Assembly (NCBI GenBank): GCA_033852175.1
Contig: JAWSUY010000013.1
Span: 62,001 to 126,000 of the forward strand
Source: Agarilytica sp033852175
Lineage (GTDB): Bacteria > Pseudomonadota > Gammaproteobacteria > Pseudomonadales > Cellvibrionaceae
Direction of reading: 5' to 3'
DNA: 64,000 nucleotides
The translations under genes were made by a program, and so were the position numbers. Below, piece after piece: positions 25,869-34,743 of the stretch (position 1 is the first letter of the stretch; each line of letters begins with the position of its first letter). The notes under the pieces are model-generated. The model ran no database searches and was not told the DNA's origin. It saw only the letters and a list, made by a program, of their open reading frames with translations.

Positions 25869-28800
25869 ATGGGTCACCGTTCGATAATTTTGCTGGTCGG
25901 TGCTATGTGTACGTTTGTTGCGTGCAACGTTAGTGCACTTGGCTTAGGCAAAATAACGCTTGATTCCGCGCTTAATGAGCCGCTCAATGCAAAAATAGAA
26001 TTGTTTGAGGTGAGAGATCTCACCAAAGAAGAAATCAGAGTCCAAATCGCTACGCGAGAGGACTTTGACCGCATTGGTGTTGATAAAACCTATTTTTTGA
26101 GCGATCTAAAATTTAAGGTTGTCTTGAGTGCATCAGGCTCTCCCCATATCCAAGTCAATTCTCAAAAACTTGTGCGGGAGCCTTTTTTAAACTTCTTAGT
26201 CCAGGTTCAGTGGCCCAGCGGTAAGCTCCTTCGAGAGTTCACTTTGTTGATGGATTTGCCAGTCTTTGCAAGTGAAAAAGTGGCTCCTGTTCAATCAACG
26301 TCTAGCGCATCATCTCAATATTCAGAGCCATCACAATCCTATACTTCTGAAGAATCTTCAGCTCCTCAGCAGCAAAGCAATCCAGAATACAATCCTCGTT
26401 CTTCGTATGAGCAAGCTCCTGCTCGTCCTGCGGCTCAAGAAGTTGCTCCAACGTATTCGGAAGACTCATATCGTGTGCGTTCAAACGATACTCTCTGGGA
26501 AATAGCTGCAGCTGTCCGGCCCGATCGTTCTGTCAGTATTCATCAAACGATGTTGGCCATTCAGCGTGAAAACCCCGAAGCTTTTATTGATAATAATATC
26601 AACTTATTGAAGTCTGGCCAGATTTTGAGGATTCCCGATCGAGCCGATATGGCTGACTTGGGGAGGCGAGCAGCTGTTCGCGAGGTTGCGGTCCAAAATG
26701 CAGCTTGGTCTGATGATGGCGACGTTGGTGAAGCAGAGTTATCCGGTTCAAATACTTATACCGGTAGTGCAGATGATATAAACGAGCCCGAGGGTCGTTT
26801 AACGCTTAGCTCTCCAGATGACACCTATGACAGTTCAGAAGGTCGCGCAAGTGGCGGTGCAGCTGATAGTAGTTCAGAAGCTTTAGAAAACGAACTTGCA
26901 ATTACAATGGAGCAGTTGGACAAAAGCAGCCGAGAAAACAATGATTTGCAATCTAAAGTGTCTTCACTTGAAGAGCAAATTGAAACCATGGAACGGATGT
27001 TAGAAGTTAGTAACGAAAGCATGCGCGCACTTGAACTTTCTGCTCAAAAAAATGCTGATGCTGCAGAGCGGCGATCGGCGGATGAGGCTTTGTTGGCTGA
27101 TGATACCGGCCTAGATGATTCAAGTACTGATGAGTCGTCAACTGAAAATGTTACGGACGAATATGATGAATCAGATAGTTATGATTTGTCTGAAAATATT
27201 GACGGCAGTGATGAATTTGACCTGTCAGAAAGCATTGATGATTCTGTGGATACTCTATCAGATACTACTGAGGAATATTCAAGTGAGTCGTCGGATGCGA
27301 TTGTAGATGATGTTGCTGAGACTCCAGCCCCCACAGTAAAACCTAATTCAAAGCGTGTTGTCTCCGCTCCGCCTCAGCCAGAGAAGGGTATTGTTGATAT
27401 TCTTTTGGAGAATATTCTATACATAGTTGCTGGTATCGTAGTGCTTGCTGGAGGGGTGTTCTTCCTCTTGCGCCAAAAATCTTCAGATGAAGATGATTTT
27501 GATGGCTTTATGGAAGATCACGGACTTGAAGAGAATCATTCGTTTGAAACGCCATTAGAAGATACTCCTCTTGAAGATGAAATTGACCTTGGCTCTTTTG
27601 ACGGTGAATCTCAGGCTGTTTCTGATGAGGTAGTTGAGGACGAGTTAGAAGAGTTGGAAGACCTTGATTCTGAAGCTCAGACCGAGGATGTGGTTACGGA
27701 AGCTGATATTTATATCGCTTATGGTCGATTTGATCGTGCAGAAGAAATGCTGACCAAAGCTCTTTCTTCTGATCCTAGTGATCAAGATGTTCGTCTTAAG
27801 TTGTTAGAGGTTTATTCCGGTCAGGGAGATGCCGAACGATTTGACCCTCATTATGCCAAGCTTAGAACTTTTGCTTCCCCCTCTAATATAGAGCGGGCAG
27901 AAGCGCTGCGTGAGAGTATTCCTCATATTGCTGAATTTGATGAAGGTAGCTTCGATACTTCAGATGTTTCTAAATATACAGATGGCAGTCTTCAGGCTGA
28001 GCCAGAATCTATTGGCGGTGGCTTGGATCTGGGTGAAGAGCTTTCGATGGATTTGGATATTCCATCTGATGAGGGTGCGGATGACTTCTCCCTCGATTTA
28101 GGTGGTCTTGATGATGACAGCGATGCTGAAGAGAATAATGACATTTCATTGGATCTTGGAGAGGTTGGCGATAGTGCAACGGATGACTTTTCTTTAGACC
28201 TGGACTTGGGTGATCTTGATTCGGATGGTGATCCTGATAGTGCTTTCAAATTAGACTTGTCGGAAAGTGATAGCACTGGTGCAGATAGTGACGTAGGCGC
28301 TGCTGATGGCGAACTGGATACTTTAGATATCGAGTTTGATTTAGATGCGAGTGATACCGAGGGGCTGGATTTAGATTTCGATCTTGGCGGTGATGATGAC
28401 GATACGGAAATTTCACCTAAGCCCGAGTTAGATGAGCTTGATGATGATTTATCGTCTGGCCTGAATCTCGACCTTGATTCTATCTCTGCATCGAGCGATG
28501 ACTCGGATAGTTTGGATGACCTGGATCTCGATTTGGGTGGTGATGACGCTGTTTCTGATCTTGACAGTTCTTTAGATTTGGATGCTGACCTGGCTTCTCT
28601 TGACGCTGAATTAGACTTGTCTCTTGATGGAGACTCCATCGGTGGGAAAGTCCCTGAAGCGGAAAATAGTGACGTAACTGTAATTCGTGGCCGGGCAGCG
28701 ACGCTATCAGTTGACTTGCCTGAAGATCTGGGTGATGCGTCTTTAGCTGCTCTCGATGAAGAATTGTCTTCAGATCTTATTGGTGACGACGCTTTGGGTG

Positions 28801-29888
28801 ACGAGTTGTCTGATGTCATGGATCTTGGTGATCTTGATCTCGGTGGTTTGGATGGGGGAGATACAGAGCTGTCTCTTGATATGGATGACTCTGAATCTGG
28901 TGGGGCGGCTTTCGACCTTGAGGCTGATCTAGCCTCTCTAGGTGATGGCGAACTTTCTATTGAGCAGGATGATGAAAGTACGGATACAAGTTTAGATCTT
29001 GAGTTGGATGATGGTGAGCTATCAGTGGATTTGGATGCTGGCTCAGAGCTTTCTGTCGACTTGGGTGATGACTTAGACCTTAATCTTGATTTGGCTCCTC
29101 AGGAGAGCTCGGAGCCTGAGCTCTCCTTAGATATAGACGAGGACTTAAGTCTTCCTAACTTTGACCTAGAGGCGGACCCTGGGTCGACTGAAGAAGATTT
29201 AAATCTGTCTTCAGGAGTTTCTGCTGTTAGCAGCGATACCGTTATTAATGAAGCCTTAAACGACGAGTACATTGAGCAAAAGTTATCGGAAGATTCCGAT
29301 CTTGATATGAATTTTGATGAGGTCTTGCCGTTAGAAGATGGCGTTGAAACGGGCTCGGATTTTGATTCGTTTGAAGCTGAAGAGGATGACGAGGAGCTTG
29401 ATTTATCTTCTCTGGATAAAGAGTTGGACGCCCTTACTGCGGGTGTTGATGATGTCGAGACGATTGATGCTTCCGTTGATGCACCATTGATGGACGAGCC
29501 GGTCACGGATTTTGATGACTTTGACGATGATCTTGAAAAAGATGAGGCAAATGCTGAGACCGTTAAGTCTGATCATGTTTCTGATAAGCCAGTGGAGGAC
29601 ATGGGTGAAGACACTATGTTTGACCAGGCGATACAAGAAGTGCCTCAGGCTGGAAGTGGCGATGTAGAGTTTGAGTTGCCAGAGGTTGATCCTGATGATG
29701 TTGATGACGATGACCTTGATTTCTTGAGTGATAGTGATGAGACGGCAACGAAGCTAGATCTTGCGCGAGCTTACATCGATATGGGTGATCAAGAAGGTGC
29801 AAGAGATATCATTAAAGAGGTTTTAGGTGAAGGTAATGATCAGCAGAAGTCAGAAGCCGAGGGCTTGCTGGCCCGCATTGATGGCTAG
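25869..29888 (+). CDS. fimV: FimV polar hub protein with very acidic cytoplasmic region
   Basis: A 1339-residue FimV, long for the family. It has a signal peptide (cleaved near VSALG), an N-terminal FimV domain (GKITLDSALNEPLNAKIEL), a Ser/Gln/Pro linker, and a LysM peptidoglycan-binding domain at about 200-255 (YRVRSNDTLWEIAAAVRPD). A coiled coil follows at about 340-400 (LEEQIETMERMLEVS), then one transmembrane helix near 514-537. The cytoplasmic part has TPR-like segments (ADIYIAYGRFDRAEEMLTKA), about 580 residues of Asp/Ser/Leu repeats such as LDLDLGDLDS, and the conserved C-terminal FimV domain (KLDLARAYIDMGDQEGARDI). In Pseudomonas FimV organises the cell pole, type IV pili and cAMP signalling. 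Confidence 0.96.
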   Translation: MGHRSIILLVGAMCTFVACNVSALGLGKITLDSALNEPLNAKIELFEVRDLTKEEIRVQIATREDFDRIGVDKTYFLSDLKFKVVLSASGSPHIQVNSQKLVREPFLNFLVQVQWPSGKLLREFTLLMDLPVFASEKVAPVQSTSSASSQYSEPSQSYTSEESSAPQQQSNPEYNPRSSYEQAPARPAAQEVAPTYSEDSYRVRSNDTLWEIAAAVRPDRSVSIHQTMLAIQRENPEAFIDNNINLLKSGQILRIPDRADMADLGRRAAVREVAVQNAAWSDDGDVGEAELSGSNTYTGSADDINEPEGRLTLSSPDDTYDSSEGRASGGAADSSSEALENELAITMEQLDKSSRENNDLQSKVSSLEEQIETMERMLEVSNESMRALELSAQKNADAAERRSADEALLADDTGLDDSSTDESSTENVTDEYDESDSYDLSENIDGSDEFDLSESIDDSVDTLSDTTEEYSSESSDAIVDDVAETPAPTVKPNSKRVVSAPPQPEKGIVDILLENILYIVAGIVVLAGGVFFLLRQKSSDEDDFDGFMEDHGLEENHSFETPLEDTPLEDEIDLGSFDGESQAVSDEVVEDELEELEDLDSEAQTEDVVTEADIYIAYGRFDRAEEMLTKALSSDPSDQDVRLKLLEVYSGQGDAERFDPHYAKLRTFASPSNIERAEALRESIPHIAEFDEGSFDTSDVSKYTDGSLQAEPESIGGGLDLGEELSMDLDIPSDEGADDFSLDLGGLDDDSDAEENNDISLDLGEVGDSATDDFSLDLDLGDLDSDGDPDSAFKLDLSESDSTGADSDVGAADGELDTLDIEFDLDASDTEGLDLDFDLGGDDDDTEISPKPELDELDDDLSSGLNLDLDSISASSDDSDSLDDLDLDLGGDDAVSDLDSSLDLDADLASLDAELDLSLDGDSIGGKVPEAENSDVTVIRGRAATLSVDLPEDLGDASLAALDEELSSDLIGDDALGDELSDVMDLGDLDLGGLDGGDTELSLDMDDSESGGAAFDLEADLASLGDGELSIEQDDESTDTSLDLELDDGELSVDLDAGSELSVDLGDDLDLNLDLAPQESSEPELSLDIDEDLSLPNFDLEADPGSTEEDLNLSSGVSAVSSDTVINEALNDEYIEQKLSEDSDLDMNFDEVLPLEDGVETGSDFDSFEAEEDDEELDLSSLDKELDALTAGVDDVETIDASVDAPLMDEPVTDFDDFDDDLEKDEANAETVKSDHVSDKPVEDMGEDTMFDQAIQEVPQAGSGDVEFELPEVDPDDVDDDDLDFLSDSDETATKLDLARAYIDMGDQEGARDIIKEVLGEGNDQQKSEAEGLLARIDG

Positions 29889-29939
29889 GCATCCTTTAAG
29901 CTAACCGCTTCACCATTATATTGCTTAATTCTTACTAAT

Positions 29940-29968
29940 AGCCCTGCTGTCAAAGCAGGGCTTTTTTA
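29940..29968 (+). terminator. Rho-independent terminator after fimV
   Basis: An 8-bp stem GCCCTGCT/AGCAGGGC with a GTCAA loop is followed by six T. The possible upstream truA ATG (29972) lies directly against it. Confidence 0.9.
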
Positions 29969-29971
29969 TTT

Positions 29972-30829
29972 ATGACTCACGAATACAGACGAAATTGCGA
30001 AATTAGCCGCGGAATAAAATTTCCTGATGGTATGCAGAGAATTGCCCTGGGCGTTGAATATGATGGTGCTGCTTATAATGGTTTTCAGAAGCAAACCTCT
30101 ACGCAAAATACTGTACAAGCTAAGTTGGAGCTGGCTCTATCTAAGATAGCGGTTGAGCCTGTGACGCTTATTTGCGCAGGAAGAACCGATTCGGGGGTTC
30201 ACGCGAGTGAGCAGATTGTTCATTTTGATACGCTTGCCGTGCGTCCCGACAAGGCTTGGACGCGTGGTATGAACAGTCGGCTCCCTGATGAAGTTCGTGT
30301 GCATTGGGTGAAGTCAGTGCCGAGTCGTTTTCATGCGCGTTTCAGCGCTCAGTCTCGAACCTATCGGTATGTCTTGCTGTCCTCTCCAGTCCAGCCTGCT
30401 TGCTTGCATCGGGGGGTAACGTGGACCTGCCATGCGCTTGATATTGAAAAAATGAAAGAAGCTGCCAGGCATTTTGTTGGCGAGCACAATTTTTCCTCAT
30501 TTCGATCTTCTCGCTGTCAGGCGAGTAATCCCGTGCGTCGGATAGATTTCCTTACCTTTCGCCAGTGCGGTCCTTTTATTGTTATGGAAGTGAAAGCGAA
30601 CGCTTTTTTGCATCATATGGTGCGCAATATTATTGGCACGATGATGCAGATTGGTCGTGGTGAGGTGCCTCCCAGCTGGGTTGCAGAGCTGATAGGGCTT
30701 GAGGATCGTACGCAAGCAGCGCAAACGGCTAAGCCTTGGGGCTTGTATTTTGTTCGGGCTGAGTATGATTCCGCATTTGGCTTGCCAGCACCCGCCTTAG
30801 GGCCGCTTTTTTTGCAAAGCTTTAATTGA
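29972..30829 (+). CDS. truA: tRNA pseudouridine(38-40) synthase
   Basis: Converts U38-U40 in the tRNA anticodon stem-loop to pseudouridine. The catalytic Asp lies in CAGRTDSGVHASEQ. Other motifs are VEYDGAAYNGFQKQ at the start, the FHARFSAQSRTYRY loop and HHMVRNIIGTMMQIGRG. The first ATG gives 285 residues but abuts the fimV terminator T-run. The ATG at 30032 (MQRIALGVEYDG) gives 265 residues and matches where homologues begin to align. Neither has a good ribosome site, so the start is undecided. Confidence 0.93.
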   Translation: MTHEYRRNCEISRGIKFPDGMQRIALGVEYDGAAYNGFQKQTSTQNTVQAKLELALSKIAVEPVTLICAGRTDSGVHASEQIVHFDTLAVRPDKAWTRGMNSRLPDEVRVHWVKSVPSRFHARFSAQSRTYRYVLLSSPVQPACLHRGVTWTCHALDIEKMKEAARHFVGEHNFSSFRSSRCQASNPVRRIDFLTFRQCGPFIVMEVKANAFLHHMVRNIIGTMMQIGRGEVPPSWVAELIGLEDRTQAAQTAKPWGLYFVRAEYDSAFGLPAPALGPLFLQSFN

Positions 30830-30991
30830 GTTTCCAGCCTCTTGTGCGGCAATGCTCTAACCTCCCCAATGCCGCGTGGTTAATCAACCTATATCGTAAT
30901 CCGCTATTTACTGTTTCGATCACAGCCGCCGCTTTTTCTGGTAAGATCGCGCACCTTACATGTGAAATTCAACAAAGTTTAAAGAGGCCCC

Positions 30992-31624
30992 GTGCGTACC
31001 GCTCGCGTAAAAATTTGTGGCATTACCCGACCCGAAGATGCGCACAGCGCTGCACATGCAGGCGCAGATGCGATAGGACTGGTGTTTTATCCTCCAAGTT
31101 CACGCTATCTGTCTGATTTAGTTTTAGCGAGAGAGGTGGCATTAGCTGCCGGGCCGTTTACTACAGTTGTTGGCTTATTTGTTGATGCCGAACCGGAGCA
31201 AATCGAGTCAGTACTGGCTCATGTGCCCATACATGTATTGCAGTTTCATGGTTCTGAGAATGAAGAGGCCTGCAGACGATACTCTCGTCCTTTTATAAAG
31301 GCATTGCGCATGAAAGCGGGTGTTGATGTAAAAGCTCAAATTAGTGAGTTTCCTAGCGCTAACGGCATATTGCTTGATACCTATGTGAGTGGCGCACCGG
31401 GTGGAACAGGAAAGGTGTTTGATTGGGGGCGAGTGCCGCTCGATTCCGATAAACCTATTATTGTGGCTGGCGGATTAGACGCAGGCAATGTGCGGCAAGC
31501 TGTTTTAAAAACAGCGCCATACGGGGTTGATGTTAGTGGTGGTGTTGAAGACCATACTGCAGTTAAAAATAACGAATTGATGAAAGCCTTTATTAACGAG
31601 GCAAAAGGGGAGTTCTACGAGTGA
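30992..31624 (+). CDS. trpF: Phosphoribosylanthranilate isomerase
   Basis: Third tryptophan step, an Amadori rearrangement in a TIM barrel. The start is a GTG preceded by AAAGAGG, giving 210 residues. The catalytic Cys is in VKICGITRPEDA and the catalytic Asp in LLDTYVSGAPGGTGK. Phosphate-binding motifs VAGGLDAGNV and GVDVSGGVE are intact. The last bases overlap the trpB GTG start (GTGA), so translation is coupled. Confidence 0.97.
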   Translation: MRTARVKICGITRPEDAHSAAHAGADAIGLVFYPPSSRYLSDLVLAREVALAAGPFTTVVGLFVDAEPEQIESVLAHVPIHVLQFHGSENEEACRRYSRPFIKALRMKAGVDVKAQISEFPSANGILLDTYVSGAPGGTGKVFDWGRVPLDSDKPIIVAGGLDAGNVRQAVLKTAPYGVDVSGGVEDHTAVKNNELMKAFINEAKGEFYE

Positions 31625-32832
31625 GTAGTAAAATTGACTACAGTACAGTGCCTGATTCAAAAGGGCATTTTGGTCCGTACGGGGGTCGCTTCGTGTCCGA
31701 AACGCTTATGCACGCGCTGGATGAACTGGAAGAAATTTATACTCGGGTCAAAAGTGATCCGAGTTTTCAGGCGGAATTCGACAAGGATCTTGCGCACTAT
31801 GTGGGCCGTCCATCTCCCCTGTATTACGCTGAAGGTTGGAGTAACAAACTTGGTGGTGCTCGTATTTATCTTAAGCGAGAAGATCTCAATCACACCGGGG
31901 CACATAAGATAAATAACACTATCGGCCAGGCGCTGCTTGCGAAACATACAGGAAAGCGCCGTGTAATTGCTGAAACGGGTGCTGGCCAGCATGGTGTTGC
32001 GACAGCAACCGTTGCGGCTCGGCTCGGAATGGAGTGCGTCGTGTATATGGGGGCCGAAGACATTCAGCGCCAAGCATTGAATGTTTATCGCATGAAGTTG
32101 TTAGGCGCCAAGGTTGTGCCCGTTGAATCGGGCTCTAAAACCCTAAAAGATGCCATGAATGAAGCGATGAGAGATTGGGTAACCAATGTCGATGATACCT
32201 TTTACATTATTGGAACTGTAGCAGGCCCCCACCCATATCCATTGTTAGTGAGAGATTTTCAGAGTGTCATCGGTCGCGAAGCGCGGCAGCAGTGCTTAGA
32301 CCAGACAGGAAAGTTGCCGGACGCTTTAGTGGCGTGTGTAGGCGGAGGCTCTAATGCAATTGGCCTTTTTCATCCATTCTTAGCGGATGAAAGTGTAAAA
32401 ATGTATGGCGTGGAAGCTGGTGGTTTCGGCGTTGAAACGGGTAAGCATGCGGCACCACTCAACGACGGCATTCCTGGAACCTTACACGGCAACCGCACCT
32501 ACCTTATGCAAGACGAGAATGGTCAGATTATCGAAACGCATTCAGTATCTGCTGGTCTAGATTATCCTGGTGTTGGGCCAGAGCATTCATGGTTAAAAGA
32601 TATTGGTCGTGCGGAGTATGTCGCGATTAATGATGATGAAGCAATGAACGGTTTTCGAACCCTAACCAGAGTAGAAGGCATTATGCCTGCGCTGGAGTCT
32701 TCTCATGCAATAGCCTATGCCAATAAACTCGCGCCAACGATGAGTAAAGACGAGATTATAATCGTCAATTTATCTGGGCGTGGTGATAAAGATATCCTAA
32801 CCGTCGCCAAAATTGACGGCATTGAAATATAA
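31621..32832 (+). CDS. trpB: Tryptophan synthase beta chain
   Basis: PLP enzyme condensing indole and serine. It has 403 residues from a GTG start overlapping the trpF stop. The PLP lysine is Lys96 in NHTGAHKINNTIG, and the phosphate-binding loop is CVGGGSNAIG. The COMM-type segment GRPSPLYYAEG and the C-terminal NLSGRGDKD are standard. trpA begins 12 bases after its stop. Confidence 0.98.
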   Translation: MSSKIDYSTVPDSKGHFGPYGGRFVSETLMHALDELEEIYTRVKSDPSFQAEFDKDLAHYVGRPSPLYYAEGWSNKLGGARIYLKREDLNHTGAHKINNTIGQALLAKHTGKRRVIAETGAGQHGVATATVAARLGMECVVYMGAEDIQRQALNVYRMKLLGAKVVPVESGSKTLKDAMNEAMRDWVTNVDDTFYIIGTVAGPHPYPLLVRDFQSVIGREARQQCLDQTGKLPDALVACVGGGSNAIGLFHPFLADESVKMYGVEAGGFGVETGKHAAPLNDGIPGTLHGNRTYLMQDENGQIIETHSVSAGLDYPGVGPEHSWLKDIGRAEYVAINDDEAMNGFRTLTRVEGIMPALESSHAIAYANKLAPTMSKDEIIIVNLSGRGDKDILTVAKIDGIEI

Positions 32833-32844
32833 GGCTATTAACGA

Positions 32845-33654
32845 GTGAATAGAATTTGTAAGTCTCTGGCAACGCTAAAAGAAGAAGGGCGTAAAGCCCT
32901 TGTTTGTTATATTGTCAGTGGTGACCCTCGTCCAGGCGTGAGCCTGGCAGCTATGCATGCTTTAGTTGAAGGCGGTGCCGATATCATTGAGTTAGGTGTG
33001 CCGTTTTCAGACCCAATGGCTGAAGGCCCTGTTATTCAACGCGGCCATGAGCGAGCCTTGGAATTTAACACCAGTCTGAGCAGTACCTTTGAATTGGTTC
33101 GCCAGTTTAGAGGAAGTAATCAAAATACGCCGGTTGTGATTATGGGATATTTTAATCCTATTGAGCGCATGGGCTACGAAAGTTGCGCCCTGCGTGCTTC
33201 AGAAGCCAGTATCGACGGGGTGTTAACTGTGGATCTTCCCGCGGAAGAAGCCAAAGAGCCGCATCGTTATTTTAAAGAAAATAATATTGAAAATATTTTC
33301 TTGCTAGCACCCACAACAACCGAAGAGCGGATGAAAGATGTTGTTCAATTGGCAGGAGGTTTCGTCTATTACGTATCTTTGAAAGGTGTGACGGGCGCAG
33401 GCCATCTTGATATTGACTCTGTGGTAGATCGCTTATCTGTTATTAAAAAGTTAACAGATTTACCCATCTTGGTTGGTTTTGGAATTAAAGATGCTGCCTC
33501 GGCATCTGCCGTGGCGAAAGTGTCAGACGGTGTTGTGGTTGGTAGTGTATTGGTTAATGCCATGGGGCAGGATAGTGAGCAAAGTGATGAAGAGATTTGT
33601 CAAAGTTTGAAAAACATCCTTAAACCTATGAGAGAAGCGCTAGATGCACTTTAA
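32845..33654 (+). CDS. trpA: Tryptophan synthase alpha chain
   Basis: Cleaves indole-3-glycerol phosphate to indole, which passes to TrpB. It starts with GTG and has 269 residues. Catalytic Glu49 is present in DIIELGVPFSD. The position equal to the second catalytic residue Asp60 of the enteric enzyme is Glu here (SDPMAEGPVIQRG). This conservative change may be common in related lineages. Phosphate-binding GFGIKDAAS and the YYVSLKGVTGAG loop are present. It ends the trpFBA unit. Confidence 0.96.
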   Translation: MNRICKSLATLKEEGRKALVCYIVSGDPRPGVSLAAMHALVEGGADIIELGVPFSDPMAEGPVIQRGHERALEFNTSLSSTFELVRQFRGSNQNTPVVIMGYFNPIERMGYESCALRASEASIDGVLTVDLPAEEAKEPHRYFKENNIENIFLLAPTTTEERMKDVVQLAGGFVYYVSLKGVTGAGHLDIDSVVDRLSVIKKLTDLPILVGFGIKDAASASAVAKVSDGVVVGSVLVNAMGQDSEQSDEEICQSLKNILKPMREALDAL

Positions 33655-33762
33655 GATACGAGGTTAGTGTGGCTGGGGCTCTAGCGGTAAGTGCTAGTTT
33701 GTTGGCCTATATGTATCGTGCATCAGCGTACCTAAAAAAATAATATAAAGAAGAAAATACGT

Positions 33763-34635
33763 ATGAGTTGGTTAGATAAAATTGTTCCTACGGTTGTTCG
33801 TTCTGAGATTAAAACCAGTAAAGTTCCTGAAGGCGTTTGGAAAAAATGCAGCAAGTGTGCTGCGGTTTTGTATCGACCCGAGCTAGAAAAAAATCTTGAT
33901 GTTTGTCCTAAGTGTGATCATCACATGCGAATTGGCGCGCGTCGTCGCTTGGATATCTTCCTCGATAAAGATGGTCGAGAAGAGCTTGATGCTGATCTTA
34001 TGCCTATTGATCGCTTGAAGTTTAAAGACGTTAAAAAATATAAAGATCGTTTAACCATCGCGCAGAAAAAAACAGGTGAAAAAGAAGCTTTAATTGCAAT
34101 GAAGGGCACTTTGAAGGGGATGCCTGTTGTTGCTAGCGCTTTTGAATTTGCTTTTCACGGTGGCTCAATGGGGTACGTTGTTGGTGAAAAATTTACACGA
34201 GCAGCGCAACTGGCGATAAAAGAGCGTCGCCCATACGTATGTTTTACGGCAACCGGCGGTGCGCGGATGCAAGAAGCCTTGATCTCCTTGATGCAAATGG
34301 CCAAAACAAGTGCCGTCATTGAACGTATGAAGCAAGAAGGCATTCCGTTTATCTCGTTTATGACCGACCCTGTTTATGGTGGCGTTTCTGCCAGCTTGGC
34401 CTTGCTCGGTGATATTAATACGGCTGAGCCAAATGCTCGGGCCGGATTTGCGGGCCCGAACATTATTGAGCAGACTATTCGTCAAAAATTGCCAAAGGGG
34501 TTTCAGCGGAGTGAGTTTTTGTTGGAGCATGGTGCTATCGATCTCATTATTCACAGAAAAGAAATGCGTGATCGCTTAGCTTCGATTGTGGCTAAGTTCA
34601 CACATCAATCTCAGCCCATTCTAGAAATTAACTGA
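33763..34635 (+). CDS. accD: Acetyl-CoA carboxylase carboxyltransferase beta subunit
   Basis: Transfers carboxyl from biotin to acetyl-CoA with AccA, the first committed step of fatty-acid synthesis. The 290-residue protein carries the N-terminal C4 zinc ribbon (Cys29, Cys32, Cys48, Cys51; KCSKC and VCPKC). The crotonase-like core follows (HGGSMGYVVGEKFTRA, CFTATGGARMQEALISLMQM, DPVYGGVSASLALLGD). The trpA-accD-folC order is standard in pseudomonad-like genomes. Confidence 0.98.
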   Translation: MSWLDKIVPTVVRSEIKTSKVPEGVWKKCSKCAAVLYRPELEKNLDVCPKCDHHMRIGARRRLDIFLDKDGREELDADLMPIDRLKFKDVKKYKDRLTIAQKKTGEKEALIAMKGTLKGMPVVASAFEFAFHGGSMGYVVGEKFTRAAQLAIKERRPYVCFTATGGARMQEALISLMQMAKTSAVIERMKQEGIPFISFMTDPVYGGVSASLALLGDINTAEPNARAGFAGPNIIEQTIRQKLPKGFQRSEFLLEHGAIDLIIHRKEMRDRLASIVAKFTHQSQPILEIN

Positions 34636-34743
34636 TTTTAGTGGCCGTCTAGTTTATAGGTGCTCGTTAATTTATGAAGCCTTCTGGTTGTGATAACCCT
34701 CTGGGGGGCTTTCGTATAACTTTACTGCTTTTGGATTCGCATC

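Noticed and set aside
27992..28819. Long minus-strand frame (275 codons) rich in Ser, Arg and Lys
   Set aside because: It is the antisense of the Asp/Leu/Ser repeats of fimV; GAT and GAC codons read backwards give Ser-rich frames. No ribosome site or domain.
29099..29506. Second Ser-rich minus-strand frame (135 codons)
   Set aside because: Same cause: antisense of the acidic fimV repeat region.
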